Source: Raffaelea ambrosiae | Taxonomy: Eukaryota > Ascomycota > Sordariomycetes > Ophiostomatales > Ophiostomataceae | Length of the DNA: 64,000 nt | Direction: 5' to 3' | Assembly (NCBI GenBank): GCA_002778195.1 | Contig: PCDI01000006.1 | Coordinates: 997,950 to 1,061,949, forward strand | Part shown: piece by piece, positions 44,343 to 53,864 of the stretch | How positions within the stretch are numbered: the stretch's first letter is position 1 | Layout of the letters: every line of letters starts with the position of its first letter | Notes under the pieces: generated by a model | Database searches by the model: none | Told to the model about the DNA's origin: nothing | Seen by the model: the letters and a program-made list of their open reading frames with translations, nothing else | Position numbers and translations under genes: made by a program

Positions 44343-46545
44343 GGGTGTGGGTGTGGTTCAACCGAGTCGGATATGTAGTTGGAGGGCTGGACTAGCCGTT
44401 CAGAAGGCTTCTATCTGTCGAGTGACGTAGACAGAAGTCTGTGCGGCTGGCCCATGGGAAGGGGAAATAGAGTTTGAGAGCGAACGAGACTAGACCAGCG
44501 GGGGGGCGGAAAGTCAAATTAAGTGACGGCAAATGCGGAGGGAAGGGGTGAAGGAGAAGAACAAAGAGGAAAAGGTTCCGGATTTTGCAATGAGGGGGGG
44601 ATGACGATGAGAAGTGAGGTCAGCCAGTTCTCAACAGCTGCTGTGGCTAGTCCACGACGGGAAATTCACTCTGCAATATCCGCCAGCTATAGAAGGGAAA
44701 GAAATGATTAAGAAATCTAAAAGAGAAAGGTCAAGGAGGGGGGGTCGGGGCAGAGCAGCCCGATGTCTATGGGGGGGGGAGGGGGCGTGTACGTGCCTTC
44801 TGGCTTGTCAAGCTCAGCCTTGCGGGCAGATTGGCATAGTATGGGAAGAGGAGAAGCGAAAGAGTGGAGGGGCTCAAAGGAAAAGAGGACGACGAATCAG
44901 ACAGGAGTAACGAGTGCAGCCACAACGCCGGACAGGGAGCAGCCAAGAAGCATGCAGTGTGGGAAGAGGAAATAAGGTGATGAGAAGCCTGGCAACGCAG
45001 ATCGCAAGTCGCAAGCCAAGCAGAAGCCAAGAGGAGATACACGCAAGCACGCACACTCGCAAAAGACGGCAGACTAAAAAGAGGCTTTGACTCGGACGGG
45101 CTGTTTCAGGAGTATCCCGGGCGGAGGACGATAGGGGGAGGTAAAGAGGAAGGGCGGATTGGGGGAAGCGGCCTGGCCAGGGCAGGAGGGAAGAGAGCGT
45201 GATCGAATGAGCGAGGAAGGCAGTGAAGCCTGGGTGATGGACGCCACGGGGGCAATGAAGGCAAAAAAGGCAACGAAGGTAAAGGCGCCTAAAGCGTCGG
45301 GTTGATGAAGAAAGCCCACAGAGAGAAAACGTCGAGACCCGCGAGGACGCTTGGACATCGCCTATGCACAGCCTCAACAGCTGCTTTCTATATTAGCTGG
45401 CTCGCTTGGCTGTGTGCGAGTGTAGAGTGTTGAGTGTGTGGGTGTGGGTGTGGGTGTGGGTGTGGGTGCGAGAGCCTGCGTGAATGCGTGTTTGTCTGCA
45501 AACCTTTGACCTGTCTGCCGTTCAGTTATTTGGCTGCCTGCGAAAAGAGGTCTCCATCTATTGCGCGGACGCCGACAGCCGTGCCCGTTGAACGACACCA
45601 CTAGCCTCCGCCCAGACTCCATCAAGTTCGTGAAGAGGGCCGCCGCAGGCCTGCTCAGGCCTGGCAGAGGGTTAGTGGGTGGCACTATTACGTGGCCCGC
45701 AGGCACGCATGTGGCAGATCGAACGGCGCCAATCCTGGCAAGCGGGACAGAAGAGGCGCTAGAGCGCTGGAAGAGCCGGCCTTCCGTTGCATTGGGAACG
45801 AGGCTCAGCCATTGAGGTACTTTGGTACTCGTACATTGCACTGGTAACCCCCCGTAGCGAAACCTGCTATTCAGCTGCATGGATGCCATTGTGAAAATTC
45901 GCAGGTTAGCGAGCATGACTGTCGTGTGTTGCTGTGTGGCATGCCTTTATTGTGCGGGTCGCGTCTTCAGAAGTACGCGTAAAGTGGTCGCCGACAATAC
46001 GAACCGACACGGCAACAATAGCAAGCAGCCGTCCTGGTGATGCACACTTTAGCGTATCAACCATACTTTTGGATTCCAGAATAAGACGTAGAAAAAGAAA
46101 AAAGGAACATCGAAAGGAAGCAGAAAAAGACCAGTAAACCACAACAGGCCGAACAATGGGCCAAAAACTTAAAAACAGAAACAAAACCGCACACTGACAA
46201 AAACCCAAACTGGCAAGTAAGAATTGCGTGCACCAACCTGAAACATGCTGGATCTCACTCCTCTCCGTCCCGCATCTGTCCTATTTTGGGACAACAATAC
46301 CACGATTTCATCTGGGCTTACATCATGGCCCCCGTCCTTCCCTGTCTGTCCCCGTCGTCCAATCATCATCCTGGCCGCCACTCAACACCATCTGAAGGGC
46401 CATGCCAAGCAGAACCAGCACAGATGACAGTCGACGGCAAGACTGCAGAAAATAGAACAGATGGGTCACGAAGAAGCAATGTCGAACAAAGAACTGTTCT
46501 AACAAGCCTTGCGCGTTCTGGCTACCCCCCCTGTACTCCTTGTAC
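44343..46545. other. Intergenic, 2.2 kb, no gene supported
   Basis: Promoter side of the ankyrin gene, purine-rich on the plus strand from 44460 to 44960. A GGTGTG hexamer repeat lies at 45441-45470. The 180-codon open frame at 45374-45916 (-) is low-complexity at its end and has no recognisable domain. The 3' flank of the APH-like gene lies at the right end. Confidence 0.5.
45441..45470. repeat. GGTGTG hexamer repeat, five units
   Basis: Four perfect GGTGTG units plus GGTGCG. Too short and of the wrong sequence to be a telomeric TTAGGG tract. Confidence 0.8.
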
Positions 46546-47972
46546 TTACACGTCATGTATAGAGCCCATGTCCATCTTCGTTGCCTCATTGATCAGAAGG
46601 CCGTCCAAAATCGCAAGCCTGTACTCCTCAGGCTCTTCGCAGATGCGCATATTGCACCCTTCGGGCACTTCAGTGGGTCCAAAATACAAAAGCAGTCCGA
46701 TCGTGGCTGCCGCCTTGAGTTTGCGCAGCTCCCAAGGCGACGACAGGTCGAGTCGTCTGGTCAATTCGTTCCAAAAGTAGCCGTTGAGCTCGTTGTAGTT
46801 GCTGTACCGCACAACACCCCTTTGCGTATGATTCTGCGTCATGAGCAGCTGAGCTGAGTATAGCTCCATCCCAAAGACTCCTAACGAGGCGTGGTGCCAG
46901 CCAACAATCCCCACCACTTCGCCGGTATTGGGATCCACCATGATCTTGGACGGCGAGAGGCATTTGTGCTGTATCACAGTACGCGGTGAATGTTTAACGA
47001 CAGTCTTCAGGCCTTCGAGACAGTCTAGCACCACCGGTCGAAAACGTTTGGGGAGTTTGTCATACAGCACGTCAAGCATTTCTTTGCACCTGCTGGCGTA
47101 ATCGGGTATGTCCAAGATTTCGTTGTTCTCCAAATAGTTCCTCCATGCACGCTCGTAGAACCTGGCCGTGTTAAATTAGTCCTTCTCTTCTCAGTCATCA
47201 TTCGGAAAACTTACGTGATAAGTCCAGACACCTAGTTCTTTCGATATTGGCTGTACTCCTCTCCGTTTGGGTCCTCCATGCAATGCCACCGTTGGAATTC
47301 CTTCAGTGTGATACCGCGCATCTTTGACATGGCAAACACCTGTATCGGCTCTTTCCCCCTCGATTCCTCGCTTCCCTCGCCAGCAGTTCCCTCATTCGGC
47401 AGCCACCGAAGAAATCGTCCAATTTGGGGGGCCATGTCTCCAAAAGTCCTGCGAGCCTTCTCCATGAACACTGCATCTAGTGCCCGCGATTTGAGTCGGC
47501 ACTGCATCAGACACATCTGATCCGGATCAAAGACGACCGTGTAGCTGTGGCGCCCTTGTACTGGCACGGGTTTGATCTGGCCCCCAAAAAAGGTATGAGC
47601 CTCGCCTGAGCGGGGCATGTGGTCGTCGAATGGCTTTGTCAACAGACGGCTGCCGTTGGCCCAACCTAAGATGGCGCGAATATAGTATTCACACTTTTCG
47701 CGGGTGGTGGCGGCGCCTCTAAAGAAGAGGGCAATGTCGTCGTTTGAATCGAATATGTGGTCGGGGTCGTAGAGGTCGTGGGGGTCGTCGCTAGACATGC
47801 TGTCGCTGGTCGTGTTGTTACCGGTTGTGGCTTCGACAGACGTGTTGGTGTCGGGCATGTTGTCACCCGGCACGTTCTGGACAGGTACATTGTTGTCAGA
47901 CATGTTGTTATCAGATATGTTGTCATGTACGGGAGTAGTATCGGGAGGTGATGGGACACAGGGGGGGGGCAT
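46546..47972 (-). pseudogene. Degenerate APH-like kinase gene with in-frame TAG
   Basis: ATG at 47972 (MPPPCVPSPPDTTPV). The N-terminal 60 residues are rich in Asp/Asn/Ser, with a repeated SDNN motif. The body resembles fungal aminoglycoside-phosphotransferase-like proteins: an N-lobe-like part, then KMRGITLKEFQRWHC, FYERAWRNYLE, and TVIQHKCLSPSKIMVDPNTG with EVVGIVGWHH. Key residues are lost: the HxDxxxxN loop reads HKCLSPSK and the metal-binding Asp of IDW is Gly (VGW), so it should not phosphorylate anything. Using the strong intron (47214-47162, GTAAGT...GGCCAG), the joined frame carries TAG at 47234-47232. A weaker donor, GTACAG at 47256, makes a 95-bp intron that removes the stop and keeps frame (452 codons incl. 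stop; 443-aa body). It is therefore either a pseudogene or a gene rescued by alternative splicing. Confidence 0.65.
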
Positions 47973-48448
47973 GTTTAGGATGTGTGTTCTGGAGTCAGAG
48001 AGATGTGAATGCAGGGCTGTCAGGTATGAATATCTTTGGGCTGCCAAGAATGAATACCTTTAAAGGGCAGATAAGGAAACGTCAAAACGAATAGTGCTTG
48101 GATGTGTGAAGGGGGAAGGGAGAGAGATGCAGAAGTTGAGAACGCGAAAGGGGAGATGTGAAAAAGGGATGTGAAAAAGAGATGTGGAAAAGACGTATGA
48201 AAAGGGGATATGAAACAGTAAACACTTGTATCTTCAAATAAGGAAGGGACGATGTAGCAGACTCAATACGGCAAGTCCGACCCAGTCATCGCCTGGCATC
48301 GTTCTTTCCTTGGCTGCTCGTGGGACTACAGAACACGGTCTCTAGTCTGTACAGCAAGTTGAAAAAGGCAGTTTACACGTCGACATAAACATGATTTAAT
48401 TTGTCATAACGGTCTATCTAACATTCGACGGCCTCCCTCCTCTCCCCC
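47973..48448. other. Intergenic, APH-like promoter and thioredoxin 3' flank
   Basis: 476 bp. It contains the imperfect 13-14-bp repeat at 48151-48214 and AT-rich sequence near 48385-48425. Confidence 0.5.
48151..48214. repeat. Imperfect 13-bp tandem repeat, five units
   Basis: Five consecutive diverging copies of a GAGATGTGAAAAA-like unit, 180-240 bp upstream of the APH-like start. Confidence 0.75.
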
Positions 48449-49319
48449 TTATGCCGTATACTTGGTCACCAAGGCCTCGAGAGCCTTGGGGTTGGCACCG
48501 ACCATGGAGTCGGCCGGCTCACCGCTGTCATAGACAAAGAAGCTGGGCATGGCGCGGACGCCGAGTTCCATGGCGAGATCGCCGACCTGGTCGACGTCGA
48601 ATTTGCAAAAGTGGATGGACTGGAAAGCAGGTTCGTCCGAGAGTCTGTGATGTTAGAGAAGGACACGGGGGGAGGAATAAAAAAACAGAGGAGGGGCGGC
48701 AGGGCACCGGGACAACAATGGAGAGGTATCGAGAGAGAAGGGTCCATGAGAGAAGGTCGATGGAAGGAAGGGTGGATGACAGTGAGAAAGTGCCAATCGG
48801 CAAATGGTGTAACAGAATGGAGGCAGGTGAAACCCGCAAATAAAGGAGATATGGAAGAAGGAGGCAAGTACACAAAAAGAAGAGCCGGCAAGAACCAGGG
48901 GGTCGAGGCATGACAGGACGGAGACTGGACAGCAGGTACAATGAATGAAAAGGNNNNNNNNNNNNNNNNNNNNGACGAGTTCTTACTTTTCCAAAACAGG
49001 CGAGATCACTTTGCAAGGACCACACCAGCTGGCCGTCGCATCGATAATCACCACCTTGTGGTCCTTGACAGCACGATTAAAGTCGGCTTTGCTGGTGGAT
49101 GTTAGCCGGGAGGTTCGACAAACAAGTCCAGCTAGCAACGGGTTACCTGGTTAGCTCGTGGACAGTCATGGCGGGAGCAGTGGCGTGGAAGAGCCGAGGC
49201 CGAGTTGCCGAAACGGATGCGGAGACAGCGGCAGTTCTTGACAAGGCTGAGAGGACCGAGGTATTCAGAGCGCGACGAGAAGACGGGCGAAGGAGACTAG
49301 AGGAGCGAAAGGCCGACAT
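48449..49319 (-). CDS. Thioredoxin, likely mitochondrial and cytosolic from two starts
   Basis: Three exons, 49319-49147, 49091-48987 and 48644-48449, phases 2 and 2, 157 aa. Protein disulphide reductase reduced by thioredoxin reductase. The active site is ASWCGPCK (Cys81, Cys84), preceded by VVIIDAT and followed by PVLEKLSDE, FDVDQVGDLAMELGVRAMPSF (cis-Pro) and a C-terminal helix. From Met1 the first 50 residues are Arg/Ser/Ala-rich without acids, a typical mitochondrial presequence. Met51 begins MTVHELTSKADF and gives a 107-aa chain, the classic cytosolic thioredoxin length; both ATGs have a GCC just before. Intron 2 (48645-48986, 342 bp) is unusually long and contains a 20-N gap. Confidence 0.93.
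48954..48973. other. Assembly gap, 20 N
   Basis: A run of exactly 20 N inside intron 2 of the thioredoxin gene; the true length is unknown. Confidence 0.95.
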
Positions 49320-50786
49320 GGCGAAGCAAAAGGAAAAGAAAAGAAAAAGAGAAAGAGAAAGAGGGGAAACCCAAAAAAGAGAGACCAAGACCAAGGCTTT
49401 TTTTTATTTCAGATAATCCCCGGTGAATTTATAATTGTCTCTTGGTAAAGACTTAAGCAAGCGAACACAAGAGGTAGCAACTACCAACGAGACGGGCGGA
49501 CGGAGAGAGTAGTGACAGGGGGGGACTTCCAACGTGACAAGACAGTCGAGACCTGTGTCTGTGTGTGATTGTTAACGCGTGAGCTATGCGTGAGCTGTGC
49601 GTGAGTAACCAATACGAAGAATGTACAAAGTATGATGAGAGGGGGAAAAGACGTCCGAAAAAGCTATCCTCAAAGGGTGGCTGACCAAGGCAGAAAAAAA
49701 TGGAGCTAAGCAAAAAAAGGTGGAGGAGGGGCGGAAGAGACATTGATTAGTATATCATTTTCAAAGTAGCTCTTCGTAGTTGCGATCCGTTCCGCCGATT
49801 GCTTCGAAATGGCTGCTGTTTGGATCTGTCCGGCATGGTAGACAATTAGAAGAAAGAGGGCAGCCATACACCCCTTTGGTTCGGAGACATTTTTGTGAGA
49901 TTCTGTCATCAGTTTTCTTCTGCGGCCATTTACTTGGCTGTCCATCTTTGCATTATTCTATCTTAACAGAGCCGGTCTTCAGACTGAAAGAAAAGGTCTA
50001 TGCCCGTCCGATCCAGTACACACACAGAAGAAAACAGAAAAACAGCGGGAATAATACACAGCAAGCACGGAAATGTAGGGTGAACTGGTTTTTAGTTATA
50101 TAACTTGAGAGTTCCGGCTCCATTCTCGAATCCTCGATCCAAGTCTGTTGATGTAAAAATACAGCCCCAAAATAATAACAAAAAAGGGTGATAGAAATAT
50201 ATATATAAAACGAAATTACTCCAAGGGTATCTACCAAGCAACCTGAAAACGTGGGGGGGGGGGGGCCTAGATCCAGCAATCACAAAAAAAGAAAACTCCA
50301 AGGTTGGTTGTAAAGAGTGCAAAACACGAATGTGTGGTGTGGCGGGCAGCATTGCCCCGAGGCAGTGTTGGAGAAACAGACGTTCGAGTCCGGAGAGGTA
50401 TGCCCATGAGAGAGAGAGAGAGAGGAGAATAGACGAGCCGGTAGGAAACACTGAATGATTTTCTAATTTTCAAATTTTTTTCGTTGCTTTTTTGCTGGGT
50501 TTAGTTCATTCGACGATAGGAAAATTGTTGAAAAGGAGCGAATGAGGGTCGGTATCCTGGATAATAAAGTTGCAAGGAAAATTGCTGAAGAGCCGTGGGG
50601 CATGTCGTTGCCGACATAATAAACAGTGAAAGGAAATTTTGGTTTCAAATGAGTGGCGCGTGTCTCGTTGCTACCGGTCCCTTCGTGTTCTCTGCTTCTC
50701 TCTCTTCTGTCATGGTCATGGTGAGTATGCATCTCATCTTCTCTCTCTGGACGTCAAATCATATTGTCCTCTCCAAGCATCGCCTC
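49320..50786. other. Intergenic, thioredoxin promoter side, 1.5 kb
   Basis: Purine-rich (GAAAAG) just upstream of the thioredoxin start, then mixed sequence with a 13-G homopolymer at 50253-50265 and an AGAGAG tract near 50410. No gene is supported. Confidence 0.5.
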
Positions 50787-53700
50787 TCAAATCAACGGCT
50801 GCGATTTGGCGTCGACTGAGCTCCGTGGCGAGATCTCAAACAGCTTGGCACTGCCGGCACTGATGTGTCGAACATGGCCTCTGCCGAGATTCACGCTCGT
50901 GGCTCGCTGCATACCGGCTTCTTCGAACTTGAACTCGCTGCTACCCTGACTGATCGGGCTGGTCTCGCTTATCGGGCTGGTCTCGCTGATCGGGCTGTCA
51001 TCGCCGCCGAGACCGCTGCCATCTTCACCCTCGAGGTATGTCTTCATAAGACCCTCGCGGCTCTTCACTTTGTTCGCATGACCAGGCACGACCGTCGCCA
51101 CCTTCCTGCTGGCAATCGACCCCCAGCGAGCACCGTCCTCTTCGTCGCTCGAGGCACGGATCTCGCCAGTCGATTCACGGTTGGCAGTGAAGTTCGAGTC
51201 GGCGCTTACGTGGTTGTCAGCAAAGCGGCGGCTCAGGTACTCGTCATCGGCAACAATGCCAGCCACATCTTCATCAGCAGACGATGACGATGACAGGCCA
51301 CTGTGAATCACACCGGACATAGCAACAGACACGGGCGTCAGGCGCTGCTCGTGCGACCGACGGCTCTCGTTGGAATTCTGCGAGTGCTGGTGCTGGTGCT
51401 GGTTCTGGTTCTGGCTCTGATGGGCCGCCTCTTCTGGCTGCATCTGGGCAACATTGTCGAGGGAACGGTGCATCTGGACCGAACGACGGCGCTTTGCTTT
51501 GAAGCCGCCTGAAAGCCAAGAACCCTCCGAGTCAATCGAGGCAAGCGACATGGACTGTTGCGGCTCCGGCGACGGGTCGGCCTCGTCCACATTCATCCAT
51601 GAAATGGGCGTGTCGCGCGCGTCAGCACTCATGCTATTGCCCATACTGCTGCCGTCCTGTGAGGAGTGGCGGTGGCGATGTTGCGGGTGGGGTCGCTGCA
51701 TGGAAGTCGGTGTTGGGATGATTGAGTCCCGGTCAATATGCTCAAAGTCGTCCTCATCCTCGTCCTCTTCATGGACCGCCGAGGATGGCCGTCTGCGAAC
51801 GTCCTCGGCTTCTGGCGTTTGTGTGCGTGAATGGGGAGGGGAGATCATGAAGTCAGGTAGGTCTTCCCGGAAGCGCGACAGAGTGCGTTTGGGAACGTTG
51901 CTCTGGACCTTCATAGGGTGCGTGCCCGAACTGCCAGCCGCAGCAAGCGGTAAACCGCCACTGCCACCGGCTTGCTGCAGCGGGCCATACGACTGCGACT
52001 GCGATTGCGACCGCGAGTGCGCCTGTGCCTGGGCAGCGAGGATGGAGTCGCGGGACAGGTTAGAGAATGTGGACGGACCGGAGCTGCGCTTGTGCTTCAC
52101 TCCGAGACGGAAAAGGGCGCTAATCGATGCCCAGGTCAGTGGACCCCGGGAAGAGCTGCTGTCTGATGGCTTCCTGCTGACAGAGTCGCTCTGCTTGCCG
52201 ATTGAGGACGAAACCGAGCGCATGCCTCGTAGGTTCACCAGTCTCTTGAGCCTGGAGTTGTGTCGCTGTGGAGCGGGCTCAGACACTTGGTGGGCATCAT
52301 CTGACGGAGACTCTGCTGTTGCTTCTGCCGCAGCCGGGGTGGCGGAATTATCGAAATCTTCCGGCTCTGCCGGAATGCTGTTTGTACGGTGGAACATGTC
52401 GATGGGTGATAAGCGGCGGCTGGAGTTGTTTGTCGAACAGGCGTTGTTGTCGCTGTCCATGTCCATGGCGTCGGCATCCACAACCACCATCGAGGCAGAT
52501 GACTGACTGCTCTGTACTGGCTGCGGTTCATGTTGCTGTACGTCGTGGTGCTCGTGTCCTTCGCGTAGTTGTGGTTGTCGATGCGGCTCCGGTGAGTCGT
52601 GAGAGGGAGGAGGGGAGGGGAGGGCGGAGGCTGGAGGCGTATGTCTCCTAGTGGAAGAAGTGATCACGGCAGAAGTTGTGTCGATGCCCAGACCAACAGC
52701 ATCACGACCCAGCACACCACGCGCTAGGTGTGGTGGCTCAGACGATCCTACGGCCGGATCGCCGCCTTTAGCAGCCTCCTCTGCCTCCAGGCGCTGTTTC
52801 TCGGCCTGGCGAGCCAGGCGGCGCTGCGCCCGCTCCTGATCGCGCTGGCGTTTCCGCTCGCGTCTGCGTGCGTCTCTCTCCATCAGCTCACGCAAATCGC
52901 TGGCATTTAGGTCATCGGCAAGGTCATCGACGCGCTTATGCGCCTTCAGAGTGGCCTCGGGGATGGGGTCAGAGAGCTTCCGGCGTTGTGATGGAAGTCG
53001 CTGGGGAACGAAGCCATGGTTCGCCTGGCCCAGCCGAGGATGCGAGGCATAGCGCAGAGTGGGCTTGGGAGCGAGAGCGTCGAGTGCGGACACTGTGTAG
53101 GCGATCTGTTCCGAGTCCGACGACATGGCTGAGTCGATCGACTCCATGGGAGGTAGCGACACATCGCTGTGTCGTTTGTCGCGATCGGAGCCACCGTAGT
53201 GGCCGACAAGGCTGCCACGATGACGGAGCGAGTGGTGTTTCTTCACAGGGCGACCAGCCGATCCAGGCTCAGCCGCTGGGCGCAGAGGAAGGCTGTTGTT
53301 GTTGCTGGCGCTGCCATAGTTGATGAAGCTAGTGTTGCTCATGGCCTTGACAGCAGCCTCGCGCTCGCGGTCGTGCGCGTTCTTGCGTCGCTTGCTGCTT
53401 TTGGTGCGCGACACCAAGTGCTGGCCATCGCGCTTGTTGGGGTGGTGGAGAGTCGGTGTGCGATCGAAGAGGACGTCGCCAGAGAACTCGCTGTCGTAAT
53501 GGCTGCGGTTGCGGCCGTAGTAGCCAGCGGCGCCGCCGCCAGCTCGCGGGGGCGAAGGGGTGGATGACGGATTTCGCCTGGCGCGGCGACGGGCGGTTTT
53601 CGAGTTGGCGACTTCCAGCGTGTCGGACCGACCCGATTCAAAGCTGTAACGGGCACGGCGATGCAGCTTGTTCGGCTCGTGGTGTGTCTTGCTCTTCTTT

Positions 53701-53864
53701 GTGCTCGGTTGGCGCACCGGCCCGTTTGCAGTTGCCTCGGGCATGACCATGCTGCGGGGCTGTTGCGAAGGGTGCTGGCCATCGTCGCCGATCATGTCGG
53801 TAGATGGGGTGGTTGTGCGTGGCCGTTTCCGGCGGCTCTTGTGTCTGAAGAGCCACATGGCCAT
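50787..53864 (-). CDS. Large disordered conserved-type protein, function unknown
   Basis: Single uninterrupted reading frame of 1025 codons with the codon bias of its neighbours, starting MAMWLFRHKSRRKRPRTTTP. I do not recognise it. Composition is Ser/Arg/Pro/Gln-rich and mostly disordered. There are basic clusters near the N-terminus (RRARYSFESGR, SKTARRRARRNP), suggesting nuclear localisation. A charged helical stretch (DLRELMERDARRRERKRQRD, then QERAQRRLARQAEKQRLEAE, about residues 330-370) is a possible coiled coil. His/Gln-rich repeats include QHQHQHSQ. A short block LTWASISALFRLGVKHKRSS sits mid-protein, and near the C-terminus there are three copies of SPIS(E/Q)TS-like repeats. No membrane segment or enzyme motif is visible. 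Length and open frame make it a real gene; any role would be guesswork. Confidence 0.75.
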   Translation of the reverse strand: MAMWLFRHKSRRKRPRTTTPSTDMIGDDGQHPSQQPRSMVMPEATANGPVRQPSTKKSKTHHEPNKLHRRARYSFESGRSDTLEVANSKTARRRARRNPSSTPSPPRAGGGAAGYYGRNRSHYDSEFSGDVLFDRTPTLHHPNKRDGQHLVSRTKSSKRRKNAHDREREAAVKAMSNTSFINYGSASNNNSLPLRPAAEPGSAGRPVKKHHSLRHRGSLVGHYGGSDRDKRHSDVSLPPMESIDSAMSSDSEQIAYTVSALDALAPKPTLRYASHPRLGQANHGFVPQRLPSQRRKLSDPIPEATLKAHKRVDDLADDLNASDLRELMERDARRRERKRQRDQERAQRRLARQAEKQRLEAEEAAKGGDPAVGSSEPPHLARGVLGRDAVGLGIDTTSAVITSSTRRHTPPASALPSPPPSHDSPEPHRQPQLREGHEHHDVQQHEPQPVQSSQSSASMVVVDADAMDMDSDNNACSTNNSSRRLSPIDMFHRTNSIPAEPEDFDNSATPAAAEATAESPSDDAHQVSEPAPQRHNSRLKRLVNLRGMRSVSSSIGKQSDSVSRKPSDSSSSRGPLTWASISALFRLGVKHKRSSGPSTFSNLSRDSILAAQAQAHSRSQSQSQSYGPLQQAGGSGGLPLAAAGSSGTHPMKVQSNVPKRTLSRFREDLPDFMISPPHSRTQTPEAEDVRRRPSSAVHEEDEDEDDFEHIDRDSIIPTPTSMQRPHPQHRHRHSSQDGSSMGNSMSADARDTPISWMNVDEADPSPEPQQSMSLASIDSEGSWLSGGFKAKRRRSVQMHRSLDNVAQMQPEEAAHQSQNQNQHQHQHSQNSNESRRSHEQRLTPVSVAMSGVIHSGLSSSSSADEDVAGIVADDEYLSRRFADNHVSADSNFTANRESTGEIRASSDEEDGARWGSIASRKVATVVPGHANKVKSREGLMKTYLEGEDGSGLGGDDSPISETSPISETSPISQGSSEFKFEEAGMQRATSVNLGRGHVRHISAGSAKLFEISPRSSVDAKSQPLI

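Noticed and set aside
45436..45470. Possible internal telomere-like repeat
   Set aside because: GGTGTG is not the TTAGGG unit of filamentous ascomycetes and only five copies are present.
45374..45916. 180-codon minus-strand frame in the ankyrin/APH spacer
   Set aside because: Ends in a Pro-Thr run produced by the GGTGTG repeat, has no domain, and does not show the codon bias of neighbouring genes.
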